Assembly: GCA_001642005.1 (NCBI GenBank) | Contig: LWCA01000083.1 | Coordinates: 1-57,556, forward strand | Length of the DNA stretch: 57,556 nt | From: Intoshia linei | Lineage: Eukaryota; Orthonectida; Rhopaluridae | Reading direction: 5' to 3' | In this document: positions 24,801-34,849 of the stretch, piece after piece | Position numbering within the stretch: the first letter of the stretch is position 1 | How the letters are laid out: each line of letters starts with the position of its first letter | Translations under genes and position numbers: made by a program | The notes under the pieces: model-generated | The model's database searches: none | What the model saw: the letters and a program-made list of their open reading frames with translations, nothing else | What the model was told of the DNA's origin: nothing

Positions 24801-27268
24801 TTATCTATCGTGGCAGTAATAATTGCTGCAATTCGAACTGCATCTTGGAATAGACGTAATGGAAATTTAACTATTGAAGTTTTAACGGTTATCAAATTTT
24901 TTTTGCATTTATTCGCGTCAATATCTGATGTGTTTTTAATAACTATAATTGGTGCTACGTTTTGGATAGCGATATTTTTTAAACTACAAAAAACTGCAGT
25001 GGTGATGCTTCCTTCCGTTGAATCACAAAAGAGTTGGCTTGAACCGTACATCATCACGGCTGTAGTGTTTAGAATCATTTCTACCATTCATTTGATAGGT
25101 AGACAAATCAGTGTTGATATTTTTCTAATAGACTGGGAACGTTCACACGGAAATTCAGATCGTAATTCTTATAAAATTCATTGTATTATACCTATAAATT
25201 ATTTCATTGTACAATGTATATTTTAGAAAAAAATACCTCAGATGTATCAGCATGGAGGACATATTTTGTTGCAAATGAATGGAATGAAATTCAGACTTAT
25301 AGAAAATGTCCTCATGCTATTCGATTATTTTTTATAATGTTTTTATTATACGTGACTAATTTTGACACATTTGCTGCGTGGCAAGCTACTGGAGGTGAAA
25401 TTCTTGATACTGTCTGGTTAAAAACTGTTGTTCCTGGAAGAGACGTTGATGCACTAGGTGCTGATTATCGCTGTGTAGATAATCAAGTTCTTCGTATCGC
25501 ACTAATTTCAGCTATATTTTTTGGGATATATATTGTTCAATGGATTATTGATTCTGCTATTTATACCCGATTTATTGAAGATAAAATTGAACAGTTTGTC
25601 GATTTATGTTCCATGTGCAGGTATTTTTTAATTATGTGAATGTAATAATATAAAATTTTGTTTAGTATTAGTGTGGTTATATTTGAAACTAAAAATTATG
25701 GATATTATATTCATGGACGATCCATTCATGGTTATGCTGATACTGGAATGAAACAAATGTACGAAAATATGGATCGTGAGGAGGTTTAGTATAATTATTT
25801 GTATTAAGAATTTGTCGAAAATGTGGGGTAAAAATTGAAATTTAGAATTCACAATTTTTTATGGTAAATTGCTAAAGGTCAGAGGGCGTAAGTATATAAT
25901 CCCTTTTTGTGTATAAAACGCATCATTAGATATTAATGTCAATTTTTATTTTTAGAAAGATTTATGTGGAAAGCGGGGACTCCAACCAAATTCGGATCAG
26001 CAAACATTTTCTATGCTATTAGCCCAAAATATCAGAACACATTACGACAATATAATTTATCCCATTTTAAGTGGAAATGATTTGACAATAACTATTCCTA
26101 CAAAAGACGAAAAAACTAATTTAAATAGACTGGATGCTGCTATTGTGAAATGTTTAAATTCTTATTCTTTTCTGAACAAACTTCTTCAATCATTTTTTGA
26201 ACATGTATGATTTTATTTACTTTATTTTGTTTATGGATAAGGTGAAAACAAGTGAATATAATGGTGATAAAATTGTAATTTGCATTTTTTACCGTTAAGT
26301 TATCGAATATAAGTTATTAATTTTATGTTTTGAATTTTTTAAGTGTTGTGAACCAAAACTGAAAATTCATCAAATTTTTTACAGTAAAGTAATTTTGAAA
26401 AAAAGTACTTATTGAATTTTAAAAAAAAAATTTTGCTGAGTTTTACTGTACTAAGTTTCTAAAAAAACTAAGTTTAACACACTAATATATAATACGCATA
26501 GTTAACTTTATAAAATTTTAATTAACCATTATTAATATGAACGATAATAGTACCGTAAGGTTTGACCCAATTTTAACTTTTTCTTACCTTAATTATGAAC
26601 CAGTATTTTTAAAATTTTTGAATTAAAATTAAAAATCAAAGTGTAAAAAATATGCATCTCACAATTTCAAAATAAATGTGAAAATTGAACGTCTACACAT
26701 TTCAATAAAAAGATATGGGTGGAAATCTCATAAATTGATTCCTTCGGTTTCTTTTCATTTCTACGCAATTTTTCATTTCCTTCAAATCCCCATCCTAAAA
26801 ATTGTATTTATTAATTTGTGGTTTACATTCTACTTACCAAATTACGACAATTTTCATTTCACATGACAGACATTTTAGCTATTGTATTATATATAAGTTT
26901 TATAAGGATTTAATAAATTATTTTTCTAGAGCTTAAAAGAGGTCGACTATGAAGTCAAAGACAGAACGTTGATTGAATTGTTGCTCAATTTAGAAAGTTA
27001 TGGAATTCAAAATGATATTTCAGTGCTATATAAAGGTACGCTTATTAATTATAATTTTTAATGAAAGGAAAAAATGATACAAATGTACTATTTAATTTTT
27101 GTAGATAATGGACATTCCTTTGATTCGGTGCTATTTTATGGCAATGAGTGGTATCTTCTTAGTTTTGAATTGCTGATATTTTTGATTATTGATTACTACA
27201 GCCAAAACTACATCCTTGCCGTATTTGTAACTTACTTTTTGATGGAGGTTATCTTTATTTATATATAA
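18852..27268 (+). CDS. TMEM67: Meckelin (TMEM67/MKS3), ciliary transition-zone membrane protein
   Basis: Twelve exons: 18852-19044, 19085-19273, 19463-19670, 19757-19967, 22390-22866, 23166-23415, 24487-25161, 25227-25620, 25666-25783, 25956-26204, 26930-27035, 27105-27268. All are GT-AG and sum in frame to 1,077 residues (human 995). The order is signal peptide, cysteine-rich repeats (CVCTPKYR, CEKCPND, RCTVC, CICPVE), the ACQILSNMC block, the lumenal domain with FTRRFFLVD, then the multi-pass C-terminus with FLIDWER, AWRTYFVANEWNEIQ, FIEDKIEQFVDLCSMC, YYIHGRSIHG and VLFYGNEW. Meckelin sits at the ciliary transition zone in the MKS module. Exon 5 carries a Thr/Asn-rich insert (VPTTKNNTTPTDNTKTAT). 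The protein ends at MEVIFIYI, about 20 residues before the human C-terminus. Intron 4 (2.4 kb) is filled with transposons. Confidence 0.93.
19985..20720 (+). repeat. Dispersed modular repeat family, truncated copy in TMEM67 intron 4
   Basis: It starts with GGTTGACTGTTATGTACTAC, GTACAAACAGCACC and GCTCTGCCGAGGG. It continues through ACTATTCACTATTATCAATC, a GTGAATTATTCC block and AATATTGCAAAGGATTGTAA (near 20458), then stops before the 125-bp modules. The same order is seen at 50566 onward and, inverted, at 6615 downward. Confidence 0.65.
20220..20237. repeat. Perfect 18-bp palindrome
   Basis: TGTGACCATATGGTCACA reads the same on both strands. The halves resemble the GTAGTGTGACCAGA terminus of the fold-back MITE at 12336-12495, so this may be two termini left after near-complete internal deletion. 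It lies inside the dispersed repeat copy in TMEM67 intron 4. Confidence 0.7.
20849..20960. mobile_element. Terminus of a mariner-like MITE (solo end)
   Basis: The string GGGTGTTGCAAAAAGTAGAA followed by ACTTTGCGATTTTT and a TTAGCTTAG-type block is repeated with small changes at 56378-56440 (GGGTGTTTCAAAAAGTAGAA). A TTAGGGTG start with CAAAAAGT is reminiscent of Tc1/mariner-type termini. No matching inverted end was found at either site. Confidence 0.4.
21162..21822. mobile_element. 661-bp non-autonomous inverted-repeat element
   Basis: The left end GGGGTGTGAATTTTTTCACT and the complement of the right end, GGGGTGTAAACGAATTTTTA, form terminal inverted repeats with flanking TTA and TAA. It sits in TMEM67 intron 4. 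A minus-strand open frame (21326-21595, 89 codons) lies within, Tyr/Asn/Lys-rich, without recognisable domains, and is probably chance. I cannot name the superfamily. Confidence 0.6.
24180..24330 (+). repeat. Dispersed modular repeat family, single-module fragment
   Basis: In TMEM67 intron 6, one module (CTTCTAGGGCTTTTTTCATT, then GTGTTTTTGACCCTCAAGGA and TTTGCGATAAAACATGATCC) matches the modules at 3725-3800 and 50190-50260. A minus-strand piece of another part of the family lies in TMEM67 intron 10 around 26680-26800. Confidence 0.5.
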
Positions 27269-27723
27269 AATTGAATGAAAAGTAATGTTTACAGTCAGAG
27301 CCGAACTAACTATGTGCGAGCTCCCGAAAATTACTAACAAATTTTTAGTGAAAATTCAGTTATAATTCGATATTAATCAATACAATTTAGTAGATTTAGA
27401 ACTAATTTGGCTCTGTAATACAAATTGTGTATAAATGAATGGCATGTAATGTTATTTAATATAAGTAATAAAAACATATTTGCGCTAATTATATTTACCA
27501 TGTAAATTTTTTGAAATTGAATTCCGAAAGCTACCAAAAAGTATCTCAACTAGCTGTCATGCACTATAAACATATATAATTTGTGAAACATTTACAATGA
27601 ACCCTTAGTTTTATAAGACAAGTAGATATATCATGTTATTGATGAACCGTGGTGTTAACTTGATTTCGCAACCGGGGTCTAAAATTTTGCATAGTGTATA
27701 GTTTATTAATAAATATTTTATAT
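27269..27723. other. Convergent intergenic gap between TMEM67 and the orphan membrane gene
   Basis: About 450 bp, A+T-rich, with no ORF or element recognised. Both genes end into it, so it should hold two poly(A) sites. AATAAA-like strings occur near 27467 and, for the minus strand, TTTATT near 27709. Confidence 0.45.
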
Positions 27724-28632
27724 TCACAATTTTATTTTGTTTGAATTTTTATTATTTTTATATTTTTCATATAAAGAATTCATGGAAAATGTTAACAATT
27801 GAAACCCAAGCATATTTTCAACAATATTGAGTATTATTTCCAAAATATTCCCAACAGTTTCATTCATAGTTGAGTCAATAATACATTTAATGATAAAAAA
27901 CGAACCAGTGATTTTATAACCAGCCAAAGCCAAAATCATAAAAAATTCGACAAAAAGGGCTTTAATAAAGAAAGGAATACGATTTTGATTTGATACATTG
28001 ATGTGAAATGTGTCCATAAATGACGTTAATCTTATCAAAATACCTTTCTTTTGGTTGGTATACTTATCATCAATCAATGCATAGTTAGGGTCAATAATAT
28101 CCATTTGTGCCCTTGACCTTTTTCTAAATAGATAAAAGGTATGTAAACAGGGGATACATAGAATAAATGCAATGACGACTTGACTTGTATAACATACTAA
28201 CAGCATTATTAGCATTGGTTTCAAATTTACACCTATAAAAATTATTATTGACATAACAGTTGCATTGTTAATGACATTGAGAATAATGATTATTAATGCG
28301 ACTGGGTTTCCAAAGATTTTCCTTATTAAATGTTTGGATTTTAATATTTTGTTTATTCCATAAAGTTGTACTACTATGGCGGTTAACAATAATGGTGTGC
28401 CTGAACACCCTGAAAATATTTTAAGGTTTAATCCATTATGACCATTCAATGACAAGATGTGGTAAATGAACCGTATCGATGACAAAATAAGTATCATTAG
28501 GTGTATCACAAAGTAATATAGTATTGATCTCTTTCCTTTATAGTAAATGAGTAATGTAAATAAAATTACTGCTAAGTTTCCTTGTATAAAATTAAGTATT
28601 ATGAATATTGAACTCCAAAAAATTAAAATCAT
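27724..28632 (-). CDS. Intronless multi-pass (6-7 TM) membrane protein, receptor-like orphan
   Basis: A single uninterrupted 302-codon frame with an ATG at 28632. Hydrophobic segments lie roughly at residues 2-28, 37-60, 78-96, 108-132, 138-165, 223-245 and 255-290, separated by basic loops such as YYKGKRS and YLFRKRSRAQ, with a Lys/Asn-rich tail (YEKYKNNKNSNKIKL). This is the layout of a rhodopsin-like or invertebrate chemoreceptor-type 7TM protein. However, I see no clear DRY, CWxP or NPxxY motif, so it may belong to a divergent lineage-specific family. A single long exon contrasts with its neighbours and is common for expanded chemoreceptor genes and retrocopies. It converges on TMEM67. 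No function is assigned. Confidence 0.6.
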   Translation of the reverse strand: MILIFWSSIFIILNFIQGNLAVILFTLLIYYKGKRSILYYFVIHLMILILSSIRFIYHILSLNGHNGLNLKIFSGCSGTPLLLTAIVVQLYGINKILKSKHLIRKIFGNPVALIIIILNVINNATVMSIIIFIGVNLKPMLIMLLVCYTSQVVIAFILCIPCLHTFYLFRKRSRAQMDIIDPNYALIDDKYTNQKKGILIRLTSFMDTFHINVSNQNRIPFFIKALFVEFFMILALAGYKITGSFFIIKCIIDSTMNETVGNILEIILNIVENMLGFQLLTFSMNSLYEKYKNNKNSNKIKL

Positions 28633-29426
28633 AATGTGTTCAAATTCTGTTTTTTGTTGTATAATTTGTTATAATAATGTAGGTAATTTGAAGTTATGTT
28701 ATCAGTTTTTAATTTAAAAACAAATATAGAGATAACTTTACATTTTAAATAAAATAAATATTTAATTTAAATATTGATTAACTTTTATTCAAAAATTAAA
28801 ATTTTATTAATCATTATTAGTAAAATGAATTGTGTATTCATCATTTTGATTTAAGCTGTGTTATTATCAATTATCCGTATATCGTGATATCTACTACCGT
28901 AGTGGTAGTAGAATAATTACATCCAGTATGCCTGGAAACTAAATTATAAAAGCTATCAAGTCGCTTAATTGAAGTGGCGGAACCAGTTCATATGTCAGTA
29001 TCTGAGAGTAGCTTTTGGTCTCTATAGGCTGAGTTTATATATTGAGATGTTTTAGACCAAATTTGATAATACACATTTGCTGGAATAGTTTGTTCTATCT
29101 TTGGTATGCTCTGTCCGATCTAAGAAAAATGATGGTGAAACAAGCCAATTTCGCGGGCGGCACTATGATTTTGTTCGATATGATTAAAACTTCAAAAACT
29201 TTAACTTGTATACTAGGTAAATTTATAGACATGAGAATTGTTGAACAAAATTAAGCTTATTGACCATGGGTATTAGACTCAATTTTCTTGGCGGGCCAAA
29301 TATGAAATAAAATTATTACGTGGGCCGCACAAAAAAATCTTTACTCAAAAAATTATGTTAAAATTAACAATTTTAATTAATTTATAATAATTTTAATTCA
29401 TAAAATAAAATAGGAAACAATAATAA
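28633..29426. other. Upstream region of the orphan membrane gene, with hAT-like debris
   Basis: No gene is seen. A hairpin CTACTACC-GTAGT-GGTAGTAG lies near 28892-28912. From about 29140 to 29335 there are GCGGGCGGCAC and GGCGGGCCAAAT/GTGGGCCGCAC blocks typical of the termini of hAT-like elements such as that at 14593. The short open frame at 29042-29254 reads through this debris and is unlikely to be a gene. Confidence 0.5.
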
Positions 29427-30006
29427 CACTGTCAGATCCGTTTTAAGGCATGGGCAATATGGGCTGTAGCCCAGGGCCCCTTATTAAAAAAGACCCCCAA
29501 ATTAATAAAAGTAGTTTACATTTATATCTTAAAAAGAGGCCCAATTTATTGAAGTTTGAACTTTTTCTAAACTAAAAATAATTAAGAATTAACTTCTAAA
29601 TTGCTTAGCTCAACCTCGTTTGAATGCGCTCTCCTTAATGTCAATTGAGAATGATATCAGTTTTGATATCATATCTGATTTCTTTCAGAAAAAAGTAAGA
29701 AAACAACATTTGTTAAGAATTGTCAAGAATTTTTTGTAACTGCATGGTGCATATTTTAATTATATTCATTAATTAATGTAAGTAGGTTTTTGTAAAATAA
29801 ATAAAAGTTACTAGAAACCCACATAATATCTTTTAATGCCTTTATTAATACTCTAATTTTAAAACTCTAAGTCTCCAACCAACAGTATGCCCTGTCTTAT
29901 AAACAGGGGACCTAAATTTTTTTTATCGCTTCGCTCGAAATTTTAAAGGCCCGGCCATTTGCTTAGCCCAGGACCCCGAAGTGGCTTAAGACGGTTTTGA
30001 ACACTG
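29427..30006. mobile_element. Non-autonomous hAT-like element with GC-rich subterminal repeats
   Basis: The left end CACTGTCAGATCCGTTTTAA and the complement of the right end, CAGTGTTCAAAACCGTCTTA, are inverted. So are the inner blocks (GCCCAGGGCCCC on the left; complement of AGCCCAGGACCCC on the right). The span is about 580 bp with no ORF. The flanking octamers do not match convincingly, so the superfamily call rests on the termini. Confidence 0.6.
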
Positions 30007-30434
30007 TACAAAATTTTCCGAAAAATTTTAAAAGAGCAGAACGAAATTTAGTTTATGGCTTGGATAACACTGTCAGGATTCGAATGATGTTTGTGATTCT
30101 ATTTGATTAGATCGTAATCTTGAGATATTTTATTTTTTAAGTGTATATAGTAGAACTAGTCATTCTACTAAACTAGTATATTCAAGATTATGTCAACATT
30201 TCATTTCAAATTTAGTTATCATTCCATCAATTCTAAATAAATCCACATATACATGTATTCTTTTTTAATTAGTTTAAATTAAGATTATGTGATTACGTGA
30301 AAAATTGAATTGAAATTGGAAAAATATTAAAAGCACGATTCAAAAGTATGTCAACACCTAACAAAACTGATTATAATAATTTTATTATTAACTACTTATG
30401 TAATGAATTGTAAGCAAATACTACAAATTAATAT

Positions 30435-31189
30435 TTAATGATAACCATTTGATGTACAGCATGATTCCATTCTATTTGGGAGGCTCATATATAATTTATT
30501 TATAAAATCAGGGGTTGTAACATTGGACCATTCCCTTGTTATTATATTGCTCAATTCAGCTTGATTATAAACATTTTGTGATATTTCATTAGTTCTAACC
30601 TTCACTCGTGACCATACGTGCTTGATAATGTTGAGATTTGGACTATTGGACGGCCATCTTATTAATTGAATTTTATTCTCTTCTATCCATTCAGTGATCT
30701 AATAATAAATTGAATATTAATTTATAATTTAAGACAATTTAAAAAAATATTTATCGATCGAGCTCTATGACAAGGAGCGTTGTCTTGCTGAAATTGTTTG
30801 ATTGCTAATATGTCTATCTTCTAAAAATGGCTTTAATGTGTTATCCAGGATGCTTTTATAGCTCATTGTATTCAATTTTCCTGATAAAATTTTTACACAG
30901 CTACCATTTTTCTTTGAAATACATCCCAAATCATCACTGAAGTTGAAAACCTGTTATTTTTACAAATGGTGAACTGTTCTAAAGGTTCAGTTTTTCTTCT
31001 CCATATTTTCTGGCGAATATGACCTCTTTTGATGTCAACATTGCATTCATCAGAAAATATCACTTTTTTCCAATCATTCATAGACCAACTGCGGTGATCT
31101 GTACAAAAGTCTAGGCGTTTAGAAATGTTAACTACAGATAACCGAGGCTTTTTGCTAACAGCATAGCTTTTAATTCCATTTATTATCAA
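30435..31189 (-). pseudogene. Tc1-like transposase, decayed C-terminal half
   Basis: The minus strand carries DWKKVIFSDECNV, then VMIWDVFQRKM (30893-31189). After a frame change comes LAIKQFQQDNAPCHRARSI (near 30760-30815) and, beyond a short gap, ITEWIEENKIQLIRWPSNSP, NLNIIKHVWSRVK. These are the DD and DE/DD blocks of Tc1 transposases (FSDE, QDNAPCH, WPxxSPDLNxIE, where IE is replaced by IK). Frameshifts and the altered last catalytic position mark it as dead. A CAAAAGTATGTCAACACC-type string near 30342 may belong to a terminal repeat. No intact partner end was found. Confidence 0.8.
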
Positions 31190-31199
31190 CTTCTTCTAA

Positions 31200-32882
31200 C
31201 CCAACTTTGTTATTATTTTTATATTTATTACAATCCTTTGCAATATTGGTAAAATTCGCCTGAAATATGTTGATAAAGTTTAGAATTAGTTTATCAAAAA
31301 CAATGAAAATTGTTAGATTCACAATAAAATAATTATTACGTAATCTAAAACCTAACCATTGAATCTTTTTAAATTAATTTTTGAACCAAATTACTACTTT
31401 TAAGAAACTAATTAAAACCTAATGTTATACTTTCATATTGACTTGTACATTCAAATTATAGGGACTAATCACTGCAAGGGACAGTTTGGGAAGAAGCAAT
31501 TTGGCAGCTAAAACTTTGGTCGACAAGCGATTTTTAATTTAAAACAATTGTATATTTCGTAAAAATAAAATTTTACCTTAACCCTTATAGTTTGAGGCAG
31601 AGTGGAGAACCGATTTCACACATAAGGCCACATTCAAATAATTTAAAATTGATGAGGCTGCACCGTGGGATTACAAAAAAAATATTGTAATATTAAGTAG
31701 TCAATACAGTCATATGCAGTAGGGATTCTAGATGGAATTCAGGGGCCCTAAAATATTTTAATTTGTATATCAACTATGTGTAAAATTAAAAAAAGTTCTA
31801 AAACCCATAAAATTGCGTTTATTAAATTATGATTGTTATCATTGTTTACGTTCTATGTATATTAATTTAGAGTTTAACAGCAGTTTAAATTAAATTATCG
31901 GACTTAATGTTGTTGATAATCGAAAGAGAATTTGCCGAAAATATCGATTTTGATGCAATTGTTGAAAGATTTAGTAGAATGAAAACTAAAAAAAAATATA
32001 AAAATTCAAATATATTGTGAGTTTAGCCACCAATTAATTATTTATTTAAATAATTATTTTATCCCTCCCCCCTTGGCTATAAATCCTAGATCCGCCACTG
32101 GTAGTATGGTTTGATTATTTGCAATTATTAAAATTGATTTTACATACAAAATTTCTTAAAAACTTAAATAATATAAATAGCAAAGACGAAAACTAATTTG
32201 ATTAATTGGAACAATTATAAGGTTGTCCTTTGTATTAATCCTTTTGGCCAAATCTCCAAATGACATTACATAACTAGTTAAATTTTAAATAATAAATCAC
32301 ATATAATATAATACGAGCTTCAAAATAACAACCATGGATATGTCATTAGGTCTATTTTTCCCCTCGACTAAAGTTCAGTTTTAACTTTACATGATAAATT
32401 TAGTTTTTCTTGATGAAATTTCCACAAAAATTTTGAAATCGACCATATTGTCCTCAACCTCTTTTATATCGGAGGATTTTTCTACGTGTTTGAAAACATT
32501 CAAAATCGTACATTGGCTCATTTGATAATTATAATTGATTACCAAAAAGGTTGACTTTAATCCAACAATTTATTGATTATAATGATTGAAACTACTACGT
32601 CCATGTCAATTTTTTTTTAATCATGTTAAAATCTTTTCAAGTTTACCAATGTGCTGGAATTATTAAATAACGCTGGTATTTCGGTTTAAACGATAAAATA
32701 AAGACAACATATGAGTGTTTTATAAAAAATAGTAATTTTTTATAACTACCAAAAACTAAAGTCGTTTAAATTTAACCAAAATTAGAATTGAATTAGAAAA
32801 AATTTACAAAAACTGGAACATAAAATACAATAAATCATATCCTAACTCCCATTCTCGTTTCAAAAATATAAAATTATCAAAT
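31200..32882. other. Intergenic region between Tc1 relic and GDE1
   Basis: From 31205 to 31275 is a minus-strand fragment of the dispersed family (complement of GGTGAATTTCACCAATATTG and of AAAGGATTGTAATAAATATA). A hAT-like element occupies 31717-32100. The remainder (32100-32880) is A+T-rich with no gene seen. Confidence 0.5.
31717..32100. mobile_element. hAT-like element, same family as 14385-15612
   Basis: The left end CAGTAGGGATTCTAGATGGA and the complement of the right end, CAGTGGCGGATCTAGGATTT, are the same termini as in the outer element of the TBCD intron. Flanking octamers GTCATATG and GTAGTATG match at six of eight positions. Internal sequence near 31890-31940 (TTATCGGACTTAATGTTGTT) is the complement of 15380-15405, so the two are inverted copies of one family. 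This one is 384 bp. Confidence 0.75.
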
Positions 32883-34098
32883 TCAATTAATCTTTACTCT
32901 AGAATCAAAAATGTCGCTTATATAACTCTTGTCCATTTTAACTATCTTTTCTTTTGTTTCAATATCATTCACAGTCCAAAATACCGGTTCAATGTTTAGG
33001 CATTCAATAATCTTGATAAACGATCTAAAAATTTATTCAATAACTACATACAAATAATTATATTGTACAAATTAACAAAAAATCACTTTTTAGCAAAAGA
33101 TTTTTCAGCCAAGATAAAGGAGTTTCCAATAAAAAGCGTTATAATCATAAATTGTATAAGTATAAAATGATCCAAAAAGCTTTGGTACAGGTTTATCAAC
33201 CATTTTGAATTGATTAAAATACTTGTATCACCTTGCATGATGGACAGCCCACCCACAATATCCCCATCCATATTACGTATCTACAAATTATACCATAAAA
33301 ATATATGGCTTTACTTTGTAAATTAAATTCCAATCAAACGAACAAACTACACAGTGAGAATACAACCAATGGTATTTTTTAAAGTAGTACAATATTCCAT
33401 CAATTATCTAAAATATTAGATATACAAAGCTACATAAAACGTAAAAAACAAATTGATCAGATTCTTTAACATCCATCAAAATATATACTTCATTTCTAAT
33501 ACAACATTGAATGGCATCCTCCAAAGTGGGTACGTTACAATTTGAATATCTACAAATAAAAAAATGTCGATTCAATATACTTTTTGTTGTTAAAATGAAT
33601 ACAAGCATTTAACTTTTCAATTTCTGACGAAACAAAATCGCGCAAAAACCCCCTGCCTAAAACTTTGAAAATAAAACTAATAAACAAACCATTTGTAGTA
33701 CGTTCAACGCTACTATCATGCATAAGCACCTAAAAACCATCAAAATACCGTAAATTTAAGAACCTTACCAATTTACCATCCTTAGTGGATCTAATATCAA
33801 TTTCAATAGCTTTGTAACTCAATTTTGAAATCTTGATAAATGTTTAAACAAAATTACCAAAAATTACAAAATCAATAGATTCCAATGTATTTTCAGGTGC
33901 ATTTTTAGAAAAACCACGATGTCCAATTTTACGAACTTTACGAATATTGCGTTTTACAAAATTTTCAATGTGTCTATTAGGCTTTTTATTGCCCCATAAC
34001 AATACGATGCTTTTTAAAAATAACCACATAACAACCGCACATGTCAATACACAAAGAAATGCAAAACTAATCAAATAAAACATTTTTTCAATGTACAA
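32883..34098 (-). CDS. GDE1: Glycerophosphodiester phosphodiesterase, GDE1 type
   Basis: Eight exons (transcript order): 33868-34098, 33769-33831, 33690-33729, 33581-33662, 33450-33549, 33315-33407, 33087-33280, 32883-33024. The phases close to 314 residues (human GDE1 331). An N-terminal membrane segment (residues 4-32) is followed by the GDPD catalytic signature: HRGFSKNAPENTLESI, the metal-binding EIDIRSTKDG, and VLMHDSSVERTTN carrying the second catalytic His. Then come VPTLEDAIQCC, MDVK, VVCSF, a hydrophobic stretch, and VFWTVND near the C-terminus, matching GDE1 rather than GDPD1. The enzyme splits glycerophosphodiesters (such as glycerophosphoinositol or lysophospholipid species) into an alcohol and glycerol-3-phosphate on the luminal or outer membrane face. 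Introns are extremely short (36, 39, 27, 31, 42, 34 and 62 nt). The 27-nt one could instead be retained in frame. Confidence 0.9.
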
Positions 34099-34211
34099 AT
34101 AAAAAGTGAAAAAAGCTATTTGATTCGATATTTAAATCGATTTTGAAAACTTTTAATTTTAGTTACTGTATATTGATGTAAAGTTAAACTAGCCATATTT
34201 TGGAATAACAA

Positions 34212-34849
34212 TTAGGACAAATTTAGTTTTAATTTAATTCTTTTTACATTACAATTTCCAAATTCGTACTTTGCATAAAAATTTACAGCGTTATCATACA
34301 AATAATTTGAATCGCTACTGCATTGTCTAAGTTAAAAAACTAATAAATATTATTAAAAGTGTATTACATTTCCATTGGCTCCATATTCAAAGCTAAAAAG
34401 TCTAAAATGTCGATATTAACGTATATATACAAAATTAGAATTATTTTCATAATAAATTTACTTTGACATATATACTGAAATATGTAATATAATTGATTAT
34501 AATTTTTATAAAATAGCAATGTCTCTTTAATTTAAATTGCGTATTAAGGTACCCAGGTTAAGAGCCCATGCCCTAATTATATGTTATCTTTTAGTTTCTT
34601 AATGATAACATACCTTGCGCTTGAGAACAAACTTTGTTAATTTCATGCTAAATTATTATTAGCAATTTTTTAAATTAAGTAATATTAATTTTTATTAAAA
34701 ATTACATTAGTTTTTCTCTTTTTAGTTTTAGTTTTCTTGGTAAAGGTTTTACTTTTTATGTATTCATCTTTAGCGTCTTTAAAATTTAAAATTTCAGGTT
34801 CCGAGTCGAATTCAAAGTCAGATACGAGATCAAATTCAATTTCACTCAT
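34212..34849 (-). CDS. Small gene, about 81 residues, unrecognised
   Basis: An ATG at 34849 opens an acidic peptide (MSEIEFDLVSDFEFDSEPE). Three exons, 34753-34849, 34368-34401 and 34212-34326, join with GT-AG borders and closing phases, giving ...DEYIKN-FLALNMEPMEI-QCSSDSNYLYDNAVNFYAK...LNLS. Without splicing, exon 1 reads on for 54 codons into a Lys/Thr-rich tail (TKKTKTKKRKTN). I do not recognise the product. The phase agreement and the non-random composition of exons 1 and 3 argue for a gene, but a chance chain of three short frames is possible. It lies head-to-tail upstream of GDE1, 114 bp away. Confidence 0.45.

Noticed and set aside
24794-25087. 97-codon minus-strand frame inside TMEM67 exon 7
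   Set aside because: Complement of a transmembrane-rich conserved exon.
26013-26210. Frame from 26013 as a separate gene
   Set aside because: It is the middle of meckelin exon 10, in phase with 25956-26204.
27131-27340. 69-codon minus-strand frame over the TMEM67 stop
   Set aside because: Antisense shadow of the last meckelin exon.
29042-29254. 70-codon frame with a Cys/Trp-containing start
   Set aside because: Crosses a hAT-like GGGCGGCAC terminus and has no homologous block; read as chance.
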